Shown here: piece after piece, positions 49,832 to 57,806 of the stretch | How positions within the stretch are numbered: position 1 is the stretch's first letter | How the letters are laid out: every line of letters begins with the position of its first letter | Source of the DNA: CAYPNP01 sp964412195 | Lineage (GTDB): Bacteria; Acidobacteriota; JAAYUB01 | Assembly (NCBI GenBank): GCA_964412195.1 | Contig: CAYPNP010000019.1 | Coordinates: forward strand, 20,654-84,653 | Reading direction: 5' to 3' | Length of the DNA stretch: 64,000 nt | The notes under the pieces: model-generated | What the model saw: only the letters and a program-made list of their open reading frames with translations | Told to the model about the DNA's origin: nothing | Databases searched by the model: none | Translations under genes and position numbers: made by a program

Positions 49832-49863
49832 GAAATGAAAGAGCCGCGCTGGCACGCGGCTCC
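49832..49863 (-). terminator. Terminator-like hairpin after tRNA-Asn
   Basis: Minus strand: GGAGCCGCG, a 6-nt loop, CGCGGCTC, then TTTCATTT. It begins about 7 bp after the encoded CCA of the tRNA. Confidence 0.6.
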
Positions 49864-49869
49864 GAGTAT

Positions 49870-49945
49870 TGGCTCCTGAGGTAGGACTTGAACCTACAAC
49901 CCGCCGGTTAACAGCCGGCTGCTCTGCCGATTGAGCTACTCAGGA
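49870..49945 (-). tRNA. tRNA-Asn (GTT)
   Basis: Cloverleaf folds cleanly on the minus strand: acceptor TCCTGAG/CTCAGGA, D stem GCTC/GAGC, anticodon stem GCCGG/CCGGC with loop CTGTTAA, T stem GTAGG/CCTAC with TTCAAGT loop, discriminator G and an encoded CCA. The anticodon GTT reads Asn codons AAC and AAU. Confidence 0.97.
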
Positions 49946-50068
49946 ATATTCCGTTGTCAAGCGGGCCAAGCCCTGCCGTGAAGAAGCGGTAATGTAACAA
50001 AGGCCGCCGGACCTGTCAACTGGAAAAGTGGCACAGTGAAACGGCGTTCGGTCTGATCCCGCGAGGGA

Positions 50069-50866
50069 TCACAGCGTGAGCTGGTAGGCGGCGTAGGCCT
50101 GCATGCGGGAGTCGCTTCCGATCGAGGGGCCTACCGAGAGAAGCAGGTGATGGTGCTCCGTGAAATCGACGATGCAGCCGGCATTGAGCTGAGTCTGGTC
50201 CGAAACATCACTTTTATGGTCGCCCAACGGGTGGGTGCGGTACACCTCGCCGCCGAGGGTGACGCGCTTCGAGACCTTCCGCTGGAGGAGCCAGCCCAGC
50301 ACCAGGGCGTCGTCCCCGGGGCCGAGGTGGACACCCCCGCCGCCGTAGGTCGTCCAGGGGCCGAAGCTCTTCTGGAGCCAGACCGGCAGAAAGCCTGCCA
50401 CATGACCGGCCCCCAGGCCTCGTTCCTCCGACCCGCTGGGGAGGGTCACCAGCGGAAAGATGCCCACCTCCGGCCGCCGCCGGCCCTCGTTCAGAAACCG
50501 GAACTTGACGCCCAGCTCGATGTCGCCGGGGCCGGTCCGCGCCGGGGCGCCCTCCTCCCAGGCCGTCGCCACGGGGACGATCACGTGGAGCTGCAGGCCG
50601 GGAGCCGCTCCGTAGTTCAGCTCGAAGTGCGGGCTGGTGCCGGCGGCGGCGCGGCCGGACCACGCCCACTGGGAGGCGGCGTAGAACTCCCAATGCCCCA
50701 AGTCCACCGGCACGGGATCGTCGGTCAAAAACGGCGGCCCCGCTTGGGTCCAGCCGGCGGCGAGGCCCAGCAGCACGACGACGGCGGACGCGGCCCAACG
50801 GGAACGCCTGCGGATCCGCCGGGATCGGTCAGGGGAGGACAGGCCAGGGATCCGCCTCCGGATCAT
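50069..50866 (-). CDS. Outer-membrane beta-barrel protein (phenol-degradation MetA-like transporter family)
   Basis: 265 residues with a signal peptide (WAASAVVVLLGLAAGWTQA) and mature start GPPFLTDDPVPVDLGHWEFY, the usual opening of this family. The rest consists of alternating amphipathic strands, ends with an aromatic-poor terminal strand (AYQLTL), and contains GDIELGVKFRFLNEG, typical of the family. Probably a pore or transporter in the outer membrane, which supports a Gram-negative envelope. The start lies 3 bp after the stop of the DoxX gene, so the two are co-transcribed. Confidence 0.7.
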   Translation of the reverse strand: MIRRRIPGLSSPDRSRRIRRRSRWAASAVVVLLGLAAGWTQAGPPFLTDDPVPVDLGHWEFYAASQWAWSGRAAAGTSPHFELNYGAAPGLQLHVIVPVATAWEEGAPARTGPGDIELGVKFRFLNEGRRRPEVGIFPLVTLPSGSEERGLGAGHVAGFLPVWLQKSFGPWTTYGGGGVHLGPGDDALVLGWLLQRKVSKRVTLGGEVYRTHPLGDHKSDVSDQTQLNAGCIVDFTEHHHLLLSVGPSIGSDSRMQAYAAYQLTL

Positions 50867-50869
50867 GTT

Positions 50870-51400
50870 TCAACCTCGGCTGGCGGCGGCCGGGCGAGCC
50901 GAGGAGGGAAGGGGCGGGGGGGAGGCAGCCAAACGCCGCACCCAGAGGGCATCCAGCGACCAGGGGCCCGCCCCGGTCCACAGCAGGCACAGGCTGCCCA
51001 GCAGCATCGTCCAGTCGGTCCGGGCCTCATGCGCCATGGCCCAGAATCCCGCCAGCCCGCGGGCCGGATCGGAGAATCCCCAGAAGCCGTGCCCCAGCAG
51101 GATGGGGAGCTTGGTGGACAGGATTGCCACGGAGATGTTGACCGCCAGGACGGCCGCGGCCGGCCGGGTGAGCAGCCCGGCCAGGAGCAGCAGGCCAGCC
51201 CCGGTTTCGACCGCCCCGACGAACGGGCCGGTGAAGGCGGGCCAGGGGATGCCGATCCGGGCGAAGCGCCCGGCACCCAGCGCGGCCGGATAGAGGAACT
51301 TCTGAATCCCCTCGGAGAAGAACACGCTCCCCACGAGCAGGCGGACCAGGATCATGGCCGCCGGCGCGCGGGTGCCCAGCATGCGGTGCCACGGTGTCAT
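50870..51400 (-). CDS. DoxX-family integral membrane protein
   Basis: 176 residues from an ATG preceded by GAGG. Four hydrophobic helices with the DoxX signature: ILVRLLVGSVFFSEGIQKFL, GPFVGAVETGAGLLLLAGLL, AAAVLAVNISVAILSTKLP and DWTMLLGSLCLLWTG. DoxX-like proteins associate with quinol- or thiosulfate-linked redox systems in some organisms, but the function here is unknown. Operon with the outer-membrane protein downstream. Confidence 0.85.
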   Translation of the reverse strand: MTPWHRMLGTRAPAAMILVRLLVGSVFFSEGIQKFLYPAALGAGRFARIGIPWPAFTGPFVGAVETGAGLLLLAGLLTRPAAAVLAVNISVAILSTKLPILLGHGFWGFSDPARGLAGFWAMAHEARTDWTMLLGSLCLLWTGAGPWSLDALWVRRLAASPPPLPSSARPAAASRG

Positions 51401-51524
51401 GAGAGCCTCGAAGCGACGGCGGACCGGCCGCCGCGCAATCTTCCCCCGAAGGCGCGGCAAACATCACCGCGGCCGCCCGCGCCTTCCGCAGCCTGGATAG
51501 ATGCCGGTTCGGTCGGGGCCGGTT

Positions 51525-51803
51525 CTACCGGTAGAGGCAGAGATAGGAGACCGGCTCCTTCACGACGACGGTGAACTTGACGCCGGGCGGAACGGTGAAG
51601 CTCTGGCCCTTGGCGTACGAGGCGCGGCGGCCGTCCGGATGGACGACGTCCATGGCGCCGTGGACGACCTCCATGATCTCCTGGGTCGCGGTGCCGAAGG
51701 TGTATTCGCCCGGCTCGATGACGCCCACCGTGAAGCGCTGGCCCGCCAGCTCCTGCCCCAGGCTTCGGACGCGCCCCTCGAAGTATTCGTTGACCTGGAT
51801 CAT
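51525..51803 (-). CDS. ppnP: Pyrimidine/purine nucleoside phosphorylase, PpnP (DUF1255) family
   Basis: 92 residues, a single small cupin. The sequence MIQVNEYFEGRVRSLGQE, VGVIEPGEYTFGTATQEIME and SFTVPPGVKFTVVVKEPVSY follow the PpnP family from end to end. Characterised members phosphorolyse several nucleosides to bases and ribose-1-phosphate. GAGG lies upstream of the ATG. It is separated from neighbours on both sides and divergent from rubrerythrin. Confidence 0.88.
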   Translation of the reverse strand: MIQVNEYFEGRVRSLGQELAGQRFTVGVIEPGEYTFGTATQEIMEVVHGAMDVVHPDGRRASYAKGQSFTVPPGVKFTVVVKEPVSYLCLYR

Positions 51804-51910
51804 GCCGTGACTCCTCGTTGGAATGATGCCCCCCAATCTACCATTGCGGAGTCCGGGTGTCAAAGCTTCCTGCCGAGGGCGGGGACCGGCCGGCACCGCG
51901 GATCCCCGCC

Positions 51911-51939
51911 TTGACCGTCCGGACGGGGACGGCTATACT
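51911..51939 (+). promoter_or_regulatory. Sigma-70-type promoter of the rubrerythrin gene
   Basis: TTGACC and TATACT are spaced by exactly 17 bp, with the predicted start about 30 bases before the ATG. It is one of the best consensus promoters in the window. Confidence 0.75.
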
Positions 51940-51975
51940 GGCGCTTCTTGCAAAATCCAACGACCGGAGGATGCC

Positions 51976-52479
51976 ATGAGAAAGATGACCGAGGACAACC
52001 TCAAGGCGGCGCTGGCCGGCGAGAGCCAGGCGCACATCAAGTACCTGAACTTCTCCCAGAAGGCCCGCCAGGAGGACAAACCCAACGTGGCCCGCCTGTT
52101 CGCGGCGGCCTCCTACGCCGAGCAGGTCCACGCCTCGGCCCACCTCCGCGTGCTGCAGGGCGTCGGCGCGACCGGCGACAACCTGTCGGCCGCCATGGCC
52201 GGCGAGGCCTTCGAGGTGGCGGAGATGTACCCGGCCTTCATCGCCACGGCGAAGGAGCAGGCGGAAGCCAGGGCCGAGAAGAGCTTCGCCCGGGCCATGG
52301 ACGCCGAGAAGGTCCACTACGCGCTCTACGAGCGGGCCAAGGCGGCGGTGGACGCCGGGCGGGACGCCGAGATCGGGGACGTGTGGGTGTGCGACGCCTG
52401 CGGCTGGACGGCCGAGGGCGCGCCGCCGGACGAATGCCCGCTCTGCAAGGCGAAGAAGGAGCGGTTTACCCGCTTCTGA
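51976..52479 (+). CDS. Rubrerythrin
   Basis: 167 residues. The four-helix diiron domain has its carboxylate/His motifs in GESQAHIKY, YAEQVHASAH, AGEAFEVAEMYP and AEKVHYALYE. A C-terminal rubredoxin-like domain has CDACGW and CPLCKAKK for one Fe(SCys)4 site. It reduces hydrogen peroxide in anaerobes and microaerophiles. GGAGG lies five bases before the ATG, with a strong promoter upstream. The sigma-54 activator gene begins 16 bp downstream in the same direction. Confidence 0.95.
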   Translation: MRKMTEDNLKAALAGESQAHIKYLNFSQKARQEDKPNVARLFAAASYAEQVHASAHLRVLQGVGATGDNLSAAMAGEAFEVAEMYPAFIATAKEQAEARAEKSFARAMDAEKVHYALYERAKAAVDAGRDAEIGDVWVCDACGWTAEGAPPDECPLCKAKKERFTRF

Positions 52480-52495
52480 GCCGGTCGTTCCGGCC

Positions 52496-53896
52496 ATGGG
52501 ACGCGCGATGCCAAAACGACGCAAACCGTTGCGGGAGGTGGAATCCCACCCGACCGAGGCCATCCTGGAGAGCATCTCCGACGGGGTGTTCACGGTCGAC
52601 GCGGAGTGGCGGATCACCTCGTTCAACCGGGCGGCCGAAGAGATCACCGGGATTCCACGGCGGGAAGCCATCGGCCGGCCGTGCTGCGAGGTCTTTCGCG
52701 CCAGCATGTGCGAGTCGCAGTGCGCCCTCCGGCGCACCCTGAAGACCGGCCGGCCGATCATCGGCCGGACCGGATTCATGATTGACAGCCAGGGCAACCG
52801 CGTCCCCATCAGCGTGTCCACGGCCGTGCTGCGGGATGCCGCGGGCAACATCGTCGGCGGCGCGGAGACGTTCCGCGACCTCAGCGAAATCGAGGCGCTG
52901 CGCGGGGAGCTGGCCGGCCGGTCCCGGATCGGCGACCTGGCGAGCCGCAGCCCGCTGATGCAGCGGCTGTTCGACGTCCTGCCGGCCATCGCCGCCAGCC
53001 CCAGCACGGTGCTGCTGCAGGGCGAGACTGGCACCGGCAAGGAGCTGCTGGCCCGGACGATCCACGAGCTCAGCCCGCGGGCCAAGGGGCCGTTCGTGGC
53101 GGTGAATTGCGGCGCGCTGCCCGACACCCTGCTGGAGTCCGAGCTGTTCGGCTACAAGGCGGGCGCCTTCACCGGCGCCCACCGTGACAAGCCGGGCCGG
53201 TTCGCCCTGGCCCGCGGGGGAACCCTGCTGCTGGACGAGATCGGCGAGATCAGTCAGGCGCTGCAGGTCCGCCTCCTCCGGGTGCTTCAGGAGCGCGTAT
53301 ACGAGCCGCTCGGCTCGACCCGATCCGAGACCGCCGACGTGCGAATCATCGTGGCCACCAACAAGGACCTGGCCGAGTTGACCCGAACCGGGGCGTTTCG
53401 GGAAGACCTCTACTACCGGGTCAACGTCGTCCGGGTGGAGCTGCCGCCCCTGCGCCGCCGCAAGGAGGACATCCCCCTGCTGGTGGACCAGTTCATCGCC
53501 CGGTTCAACCAGCTGCAGCAGAAGGCCGTGACCGGAATCTCGCCCGAGGCGCTCTCCCTGCTGATGGCCCATGACTGGCCCGGCAACATCCGCGAACTGG
53601 AGAACGTGCTGGAGCGGTCGTTCATCCTCTGCCACGAGGGCCTGATCGACATCCGCCACCTGCCCGAGGAGCTGACGGCCCGCTACGTCGCCCGCGGCGC
53701 CCGCACCGCCATCCAGGGGGCCCGCGAGCTGGTGGAAGCCCAGGTGATCCGCGGCGCCCTCGAGCGGAACGCGCGCGACCGCCTGGCCGCGGCGCGGGAG
53801 CTGGGGATTCACAAGAGCACCCTGTACCGCAAGATGAAGAAACTCGGACTGTCCGATCTCCCGAACGGGAAACCGCCCCGGCCCTCCGGATCTTAA
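52496..53896 (+). CDS. Sigma-54-dependent activator with PAS sensor, AAA+ and Fis-type HTH
   Basis: 466 residues. A PAS domain (about 20-128; SISDGVFTVDAEWRITSFN) contains three Cys residues around RPCCEVFRASMCESQ that could sense redox or metal state. The AAA+ domain has Walker A GETGTGKE near 179, the sigma-54 contact loop GAFTGA near 223, Walker B LLLDEIGEI and the arginine-finger region REDLYYRVNV. The C-terminal HTH (LGIHKSTLYRKMKKLGL) is near 440-456. An ATG at 52508 is an alternative start. It lies directly upstream of a palindromic site and a sigma-54 promoter, so it probably activates the downstream metal-cluster operon, as the EBP of the D. vulgaris orp cluster does. Confidence 0.9.
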   Translation: MGRAMPKRRKPLREVESHPTEAILESISDGVFTVDAEWRITSFNRAAEEITGIPRREAIGRPCCEVFRASMCESQCALRRTLKTGRPIIGRTGFMIDSQGNRVPISVSTAVLRDAAGNIVGGAETFRDLSEIEALRGELAGRSRIGDLASRSPLMQRLFDVLPAIAASPSTVLLQGETGTGKELLARTIHELSPRAKGPFVAVNCGALPDTLLESELFGYKAGAFTGAHRDKPGRFALARGGTLLLDEIGEISQALQVRLLRVLQERVYEPLGSTRSETADVRIIVATNKDLAELTRTGAFREDLYYRVNVVRVELPPLRRRKEDIPLLVDQFIARFNQLQQKAVTGISPEALSLLMAHDWPGNIRELENVLERSFILCHEGLIDIRHLPEELTARYVARGARTAIQGARELVEAQVIRGALERNARDRLAAARELGIHKSTLYRKMKKLGLSDLPNGKPPRPSGS

Positions 53897-53946
53897 GTCG
53901 CAAATCCGCTACTTTCGGTTGAATATTCAGTCGCATAATTGCGACT
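53895..53946 (+). promoter_or_regulatory. Probable activator-binding sites (UAS) upstream of the sigma-54 promoter
   Basis: The interrupted palindrome AGTCGCATAATTGCGACT (53929-53946) is preceded by a half-site AAGTCGCAAAT (53895) and a perfect 10-bp palindrome TGAATATTCA (53920-53929). The sites lie about 90-150 bp upstream of the -24/-12 element, the usual distance for enhancer-binding proteins. Confidence 0.6.
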
Positions 53947-54031
53947 CCCCGACGGTGCCGTTCCGCCTCGCCCGAGCGGGATCCTCCCAGCCGTCGGGCG
54001 TCGCCACGATTCCGGGCTCTCCGGCGTTCTG

Positions 54032-54047
54032 TGGCATGGAGCGTGCA
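54032..54047 (+). promoter_or_regulatory. Sigma-54 (-24/-12) promoter of the metal-cluster operon
   Basis: TGGCATGGAGCGTGCA matches the consensus TGGCACG-N4-TTGCA at 10 of 12 defined positions, with GG and GC at the invariant spacing. It lies 88 bp upstream of the first operon gene and downstream of a sigma-54 activator gene with a palindromic site between. Confidence 0.75.
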
Positions 54048-54134
54048 ACTTGCGGGGTATGGGATGCGCCCGTCGACCCGGCCGCCGGCCGGTCCGCGGG
54101 GTTGCCGGCCCGATCCACATTCCCAGGAGGTTCC

Positions 54135-55319
54135 ATGGACGCCCGGATTTCAGGATTCCACACCCGGCTGGTACACGCCGGCTGGCACGGCGACGCCACC
54201 GGCGCGGTGAACGTGCCGATCTACCAGACTTCGACCTTCGCCTTCCGGAACACCGACCACGGCGCGGCCCTGTTTCAGGGCGCGGAGGACGGTTACATCT
54301 ACACCCGGATCGGCAACCCCACCATCCGCGCGCTGGAGGAGAACATCGCCGCCCTGGAGAACGGCTTCGGCGGCATCGCCACCAGCTCCGGCCTGGGCGC
54401 CATCGCCACCATCTACATGGCCCTGCTCGAACAGGGCGCCCACCTGGTCAGCACCGCGTCGGTCTACGGGCCCACCCGCGGGCTGATGGAGGGCCACTTC
54501 GCGCGGTTCGGGGTCCAGTCCAGCTATGTGGACACCTCCTCCCTGGAGGAAGTCCGGGCCGCGCTGCGGGAGAACACCCGCCTGGTCTACGTCGAGACGC
54601 CGTCCAACCCGGCCATGCAGGTGACCGACCTGGTGGGGGTGGCGGAGATCGCCCACGCCCACGGCGCCCTGCTGGTGGTGGACAACACTTTCGCCACGCC
54701 CTACCTCCAGAATCCGCTGGATCTCGGGGCGGACGCGGTGCTGCACTCCGTCACCAAGTTCATCAACGGGCACGCCGACGTGGTCGGGGGCATCATCGTT
54801 TCCAAGACCCGGGAGCTGTACCAGCGGATCCGGCCCCTGATGGTCACCCTCGGCTGCAACATGGACCCCCACCAGGCCTACCTGGTGCTGCGGGGGGTGA
54901 AGACCCTGGGCCTGCGGGTCGAACGGGCCCAGGCCAACGCCCTGCCCATCGCCCGCTGGCTGGAGGCCCATCCCAAGGTGGCCTGGGTCCGGTATCTCGG
55001 CCTGGAGTCCCACCCGCAGCATGAGTTGGCCCGGCGGCAGATGCGGGGCTTCGGCTCCATGATCAGCTTCGAACTGAAAGGCGGCCTGGAAGCCGGCCGA
55101 TGCCTGATGAACAGCGTCCGCCTGGCCACCCTGGCCGTGTCGCTCGGCGGGGTGGAGACCCTGATCGAGCACCCCTCCTCCATGACCCATGCCGGCATGA
55201 GCCGGGAGGACCGCCTGGCCGCCGGGATCAGCGACGGGCTGGTCCGGTATTCGGTGGGCATCGAGGACGTGGCAGACCTGATCGCCGACCTCGAGCAGGC
55301 CTTCCACGCCATTCCCTGA
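54135..55319 (+). CDS. Cys/Met-metabolism PLP enzyme (cystathionine gamma-lyase/synthase family)
   Basis: 394 residues of the trans-sulfuration fold-type I family. YTRIGNPTIRALE, SSGLGAIATIYMALLEQG, VYVETPSNPAMQVTD, VVDNTFATPYLQNPL and the PLP Schiff-base Lys in HSVTKFINGHADVVGG are all in place. The position that carries the catalytic Cys in classic methionine gamma-lyases (after Tyr-Gly) is Pro here (SVYGPT), so cystathionine- or general gamma-elimination is more likely. GGAGG lies upstream of the ATG. As first gene of a sigma-54 operon for metal-sulfur proteins, it could release sulfide or thiol for cluster assembly; this is an inference. Confidence 0.85.
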   Translation: MDARISGFHTRLVHAGWHGDATGAVNVPIYQTSTFAFRNTDHGAALFQGAEDGYIYTRIGNPTIRALEENIAALENGFGGIATSSGLGAIATIYMALLEQGAHLVSTASVYGPTRGLMEGHFARFGVQSSYVDTSSLEEVRAALRENTRLVYVETPSNPAMQVTDLVGVAEIAHAHGALLVVDNTFATPYLQNPLDLGADAVLHSVTKFINGHADVVGGIIVSKTRELYQRIRPLMVTLGCNMDPHQAYLVLRGVKTLGLRVERAQANALPIARWLEAHPKVAWVRYLGLESHPQHELARRQMRGFGSMISFELKGGLEAGRCLMNSVRLATLAVSLGGVETLIEHPSSMTHAGMSREDRLAAGISDGLVRYSVGIEDVADLIADLEQAFHAIP

Positions 55320-55334
55320 CCGGAGGCAAGGCGC

Positions 55335-55976
55335 GTGAAAGCGGCGTTCGTCACCTGGAATGACCGGATCGCACCGGTGTTCGACGTGGCCCGGCACGTG
55401 CGGCTGGTGGAGGTCGAGGCGGACCGGGTGGTCCGCTCGGACGAGCGGATGCTGCCCGAGGGGCCGCCGGCCGGGCGGGTGGTCCGCCTGGCGGAACTGG
55501 GGACCGCGGTGCTGGTGTGCGGGGCCATCTCCCGGCCGCTCGAGCTGATGGTCGCCGCCCGGGGGATCCAGGTGATCCCCTTCGTGGTCGGCGACCTGCC
55601 CGAGGTCATCGACGCCTGGATCGGAGGCCGGCTGAATGAAGAGCGCTTCGCCATGCCCGGCTGCTGCGGACGGTTCCGGCGCCGGCCCGGCGGATGGCCT
55701 GAAACCAAAGACAAGGAGGGAAGTGCCATGAGAGGAAGAGGAAGAGGCGGCGCCGGCGGTGGCGCCGGCGGCGGCGCCGGCCGGGGCTCCGGCGGTGGAC
55801 GAGGTTCCGGCCGCGGGCAGAGCCGGGGCGCCGGCCGCATGGGCGGAGCCCGGCAGGCCGGTCCCGCCGGGGAATGCGTCTGCCCGCAGTGCGGCCACCG
55901 GGAAGCCCACGAGCGGGGCGTTCCCTGCATCCAGAAGGTCTGCCCGAAATGTGGGACGGCCTTGACTCGAGAATAG
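55335..55976 (+). CDS. NifX-like Mo/Fe-cluster-binding domain fused to a Gly-rich zinc-ribbon protein
   Basis: 213 residues. The first 115 form a dinitrogenase FeMo-cofactor biosynthesis (NifX/NafY-like) domain beginning MKAAFVTWNDRIAPVFDVAR. A Cys pair (PGCCGRF) follows, then a glycine/arginine-rich linker and a zinc ribbon with CPQCGH...CPKCG. An in-frame ATG at 55728 is preceded by GGAGG nine bases upstream and begins MRGRGRGGAGGG, which looks like the start of a separate 82-residue protein, so two products or a recent fusion are possible. It starts 15 bp after the PLP enzyme. Probably binds or carries a metal-sulfur cluster in the orp-like system. Confidence 0.75.
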   Translation: MKAAFVTWNDRIAPVFDVARHVRLVEVEADRVVRSDERMLPEGPPAGRVVRLAELGTAVLVCGAISRPLELMVAARGIQVIPFVVGDLPEVIDAWIGGRLNEERFAMPGCCGRFRRRPGGWPETKDKEGSAMRGRGRGGAGGGAGGGAGRGSGGGRGSGRGQSRGAGRMGGARQAGPAGECVCPQCGHREAHERGVPCIQKVCPKCGTALTRE

Positions 55977-56004
55977 ACGACCATAAAAAAAGGAGGATGG
56001 AAAC

Positions 56005-56385
56005 ATGCCACGAGGAGATCGAACAGGACCATGGGGCCAGGGTGCCATGACCGGCCGGGCAGCCGGTTTCTGCGCCGGCTTTGCCGTGCCCGGTTTCGCC
56101 AATCCCGGCGCCGGCCGGGGATTCGGAATGCGCGGCGGCCGCGGCCGGGGTTTCGGCCTGGGCGGCGGCCGGGGCTGGCGGCATCAGTATTACGCCACCG
56201 GCCTGCCGGGCTGGGCGCGGTTCGGCGGCGTTGCCGCGCCGCCGGGATATCCGGTCCCGGCGCCGGCGCCCGACCCGGAGCAGGAAAAACAGGCGCTGCA
56301 GGCCCAGGTCAAGCATCTGGAAGCGGAACTCAGCGCTCTCCAGCAGCGGTTGAGCGAACTGGACACCAAGGCTGATACCGAGTGA
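56005..56385 (+). CDS. DUF5320-type Gly-rich small protein
   Basis: 126 residues. The opening MPRGDRTGPWGQGAMTGRAA followed by GFCAGF is the standard start of DUF5320 proteins, which accompany NifX/Mrp clusters in anaerobes. A Gly/Arg-rich middle and a C-terminal coiled coil (EQEKQALQAQVKHLEAELSA) follow, as usual for the family. Strong AAGGAGG before the ATG. The function is unknown; the Cys and Gly-rich start plus coiled coil suggest a small structural or metal-binding partner. Confidence 0.8.
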   Translation: MPRGDRTGPWGQGAMTGRAAGFCAGFAVPGFANPGAGRGFGMRGGRGRGFGLGGGRGWRHQYYATGLPGWARFGGVAAPPGYPVPAPAPDPEQEKQALQAQVKHLEAELSALQQRLSELDTKADTE

Positions 56386-56485
56386 GTGCGCCCGTGTTGC
56401 TGAGTGAGCCGCCGGTCAGCTGAGTGGATAAACACGGCTGCCGGCGCCCACCCTGCCGATTTCCGGCCAAAAAGGAGAAACACCA

Positions 56486-56983
56486 ATGGGCAAGCGTGGA
56501 AGAGAGATTGTCGGCAAAAACGTCGACCGCGTGGTGGAGCTGCTGAACAAGGCGTTTGCGGACGAATGGCTGGCCTACTACCAGTACTGGCTGGGGGCAA
56601 AAATCATCGCCGGTCCGATGAAGGACGCAGTGATCACCGAACTGATGCAACACGCGGCCGACGAGCTGCGGCATGCAGACATGGTGTCCAACCGGATCAT
56701 CCAATTGGGTGGAACTCTGCTGACCACTCCCACCCAGTGGTTTCAATGGACCAACTGCGGGTACGACGAGCCCTCCGATCCATATGTCGCCAGGATCCTG
56801 GATCAGAACATCAAGGGCGAGCAGTGTGCCATCTCGGTCTACCACTCCATCATCAAGGAGGTGGGGATGGAGGATCCCGTGACCTACAACATCGCCGTCC
56901 AGATCCTGCAGGACGAGGTGGAACACGAAGAGGATCTGCAGGCACTGCTGGACGACTTGAAGATGATGATGGAACGGAGGTGA
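56486..56983 (+). CDS. Ferritin-like (bacterioferritin-type) diiron protein
   Basis: 165 residues, four-helix bundle. Metal ligands appear as Glu in ADEWLAYYQYW, ExxH in ADELRHADM, Glu in KGEQCAIS and ExxH in DEVEHEEDL, the bacterioferritin/rubrerythrin pattern. No Cys-rich tail. Iron storage or oxidant handling near the cluster-assembly proteins is likely. It is separated from the previous gene by 100 bp with a possible imperfect stem (CCGTGTT...AACACGG), and the next gene starts 2 bp after its stop. Confidence 0.85.
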   Translation: MGKRGREIVGKNVDRVVELLNKAFADEWLAYYQYWLGAKIIAGPMKDAVITELMQHAADELRHADMVSNRIIQLGGTLLTTPTQWFQWTNCGYDEPSDPYVARILDQNIKGEQCAISVYHSIIKEVGMEDPVTYNIAVQILQDEVEHEEDLQALLDDLKMMMERR

Positions 56984-56985
56984 AC

Positions 56986-57429
56986 GTGAAGAAGATCGGG
57001 ATCATCATCTGTGCCCGGTACCGGGACTGCGGCGGCGGCAAATGCTTCCGGGCCCTGCGGGAGCGGCGGGGAGCCTTCGCCCGATACCCCGCCGACGAGG
57101 CGGTGGAGGTCGTGGGCTACTCGAGCTGCGGCGGCTGCCCCGGCGGCAACGTGGAGTACGTGCCGGCGGAAATGAAGAAGAACGGCGCCGAGGCGATCCA
57201 CCTGGCCACCGGGCTGGTCGTGGGGTACCCGCCCTGCCCGAACATCCGCCGGTTCAAGGCGTTCATCGAAACCGCCTACGGCCTGCCGGTGGTCGTCGGA
57301 ACCCACCCCATTCCCCAAAAGTACATGAAGATTCAAGAAAACCTTCCTTTCTGGCAGGAACAGCGCATAGACGAGCTCGTCGGACCGCTGCTGGAGGAAG
57401 GTCCGGAAGTCCAGGAATCTTATAACTAA
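56986..57429 (+). CDS. CGGC domain-containing protein
   Basis: 147 residues starting at GTG five bases after GGAGG. The N-terminus KKIGIIICARYRDCGGGKCF and the later GYSSCGGCPGGNVEYVP give the Cys-Gly-Gly-Cys signature; further Cys in GYPPCPNIRRFKA. CGGC proteins are small predicted metal-binding proteins common in anaerobes with unknown function. Together with flanking NifX-like and ferritin-like genes, this suggests a part in metal-sulfur cluster handling. Confidence 0.85.
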   Translation: MKKIGIIICARYRDCGGGKCFRALRERRGAFARYPADEAVEVVGYSSCGGCPGGNVEYVPAEMKKNGAEAIHLATGLVVGYPPCPNIRRFKAFIETAYGLPVVVGTHPIPQKYMKIQENLPFWQEQRIDELVGPLLEEGPEVQESYN

Positions 57430-57443
57430 AGGAGTGACAATTC

Positions 57444-57806
57444 ATGAAGATCGCGTTCACCACGTCTGGAGAGAGCCTGGATGCCGCGCTGGACAGCCGC
57501 TTCGGCCGGGCGCCGAAGTTTCTGATCTACGACCTGGAGAAGGACACTTTCCAGGTGATCGACAACCGGCAGAACCTGAACGCCGCCCAGGGTGCGGGGA
57601 TCCAGGCCGCCGAAACGGTGGCCCGGGCCGGGGCCGCCTGCCTGGTGACGGGACATTGCGGCCCCAAGGCGTTCCGGGTCCTGGCGGCCGCCGGGATCAA
57701 GATCTTCCCCACCGATGCGCCCACCGTGGCCGCGGCCCTGGAACGGTACCGGGCCGGCGCCCTGAGCGAGGCTCGCTCCGCCGACGTGGAGGGGCACTGG
57801 TCATGA
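57444..57806 (+). CDS. NifB/NifX-family Mo-Fe/Mo-Cu cluster-binding protein (Orange Protein-like)
   Basis: 120 residues, a complete stand-alone NifX/ORP-type domain: MKIAFTTSGESLDAALDSRFGRAPKFLIYD, then NAAQGAGIQAAETVARAGAA and VTGHCGPKAFRVLAAAGIKI. This single-domain family includes the Orange Protein of Desulfovibrio, which binds a Mo-Cu-sulfide cluster non-covalently. AAAGGAG precedes the ATG, and the stop overlaps the next gene (ATGA). In this operon it is the best candidate for the cluster carrier. Confidence 0.85.
   Translation: MKIAFTTSGESLDAALDSRFGRAPKFLIYDLEKDTFQVIDNRQNLNAAQGAGIQAAETVARAGAACLVTGHCGPKAFRVLAAAGIKIFPTDAPTVAAALERYRAGALSEARSADVEGHWS

Noticed and set aside
54135..55319. 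Classic methionine gamma-lyase
   Set aside because: The characteristic active-site Cys after Tyr-Gly is Pro here, so only the broader trans-sulfuration family was assigned.
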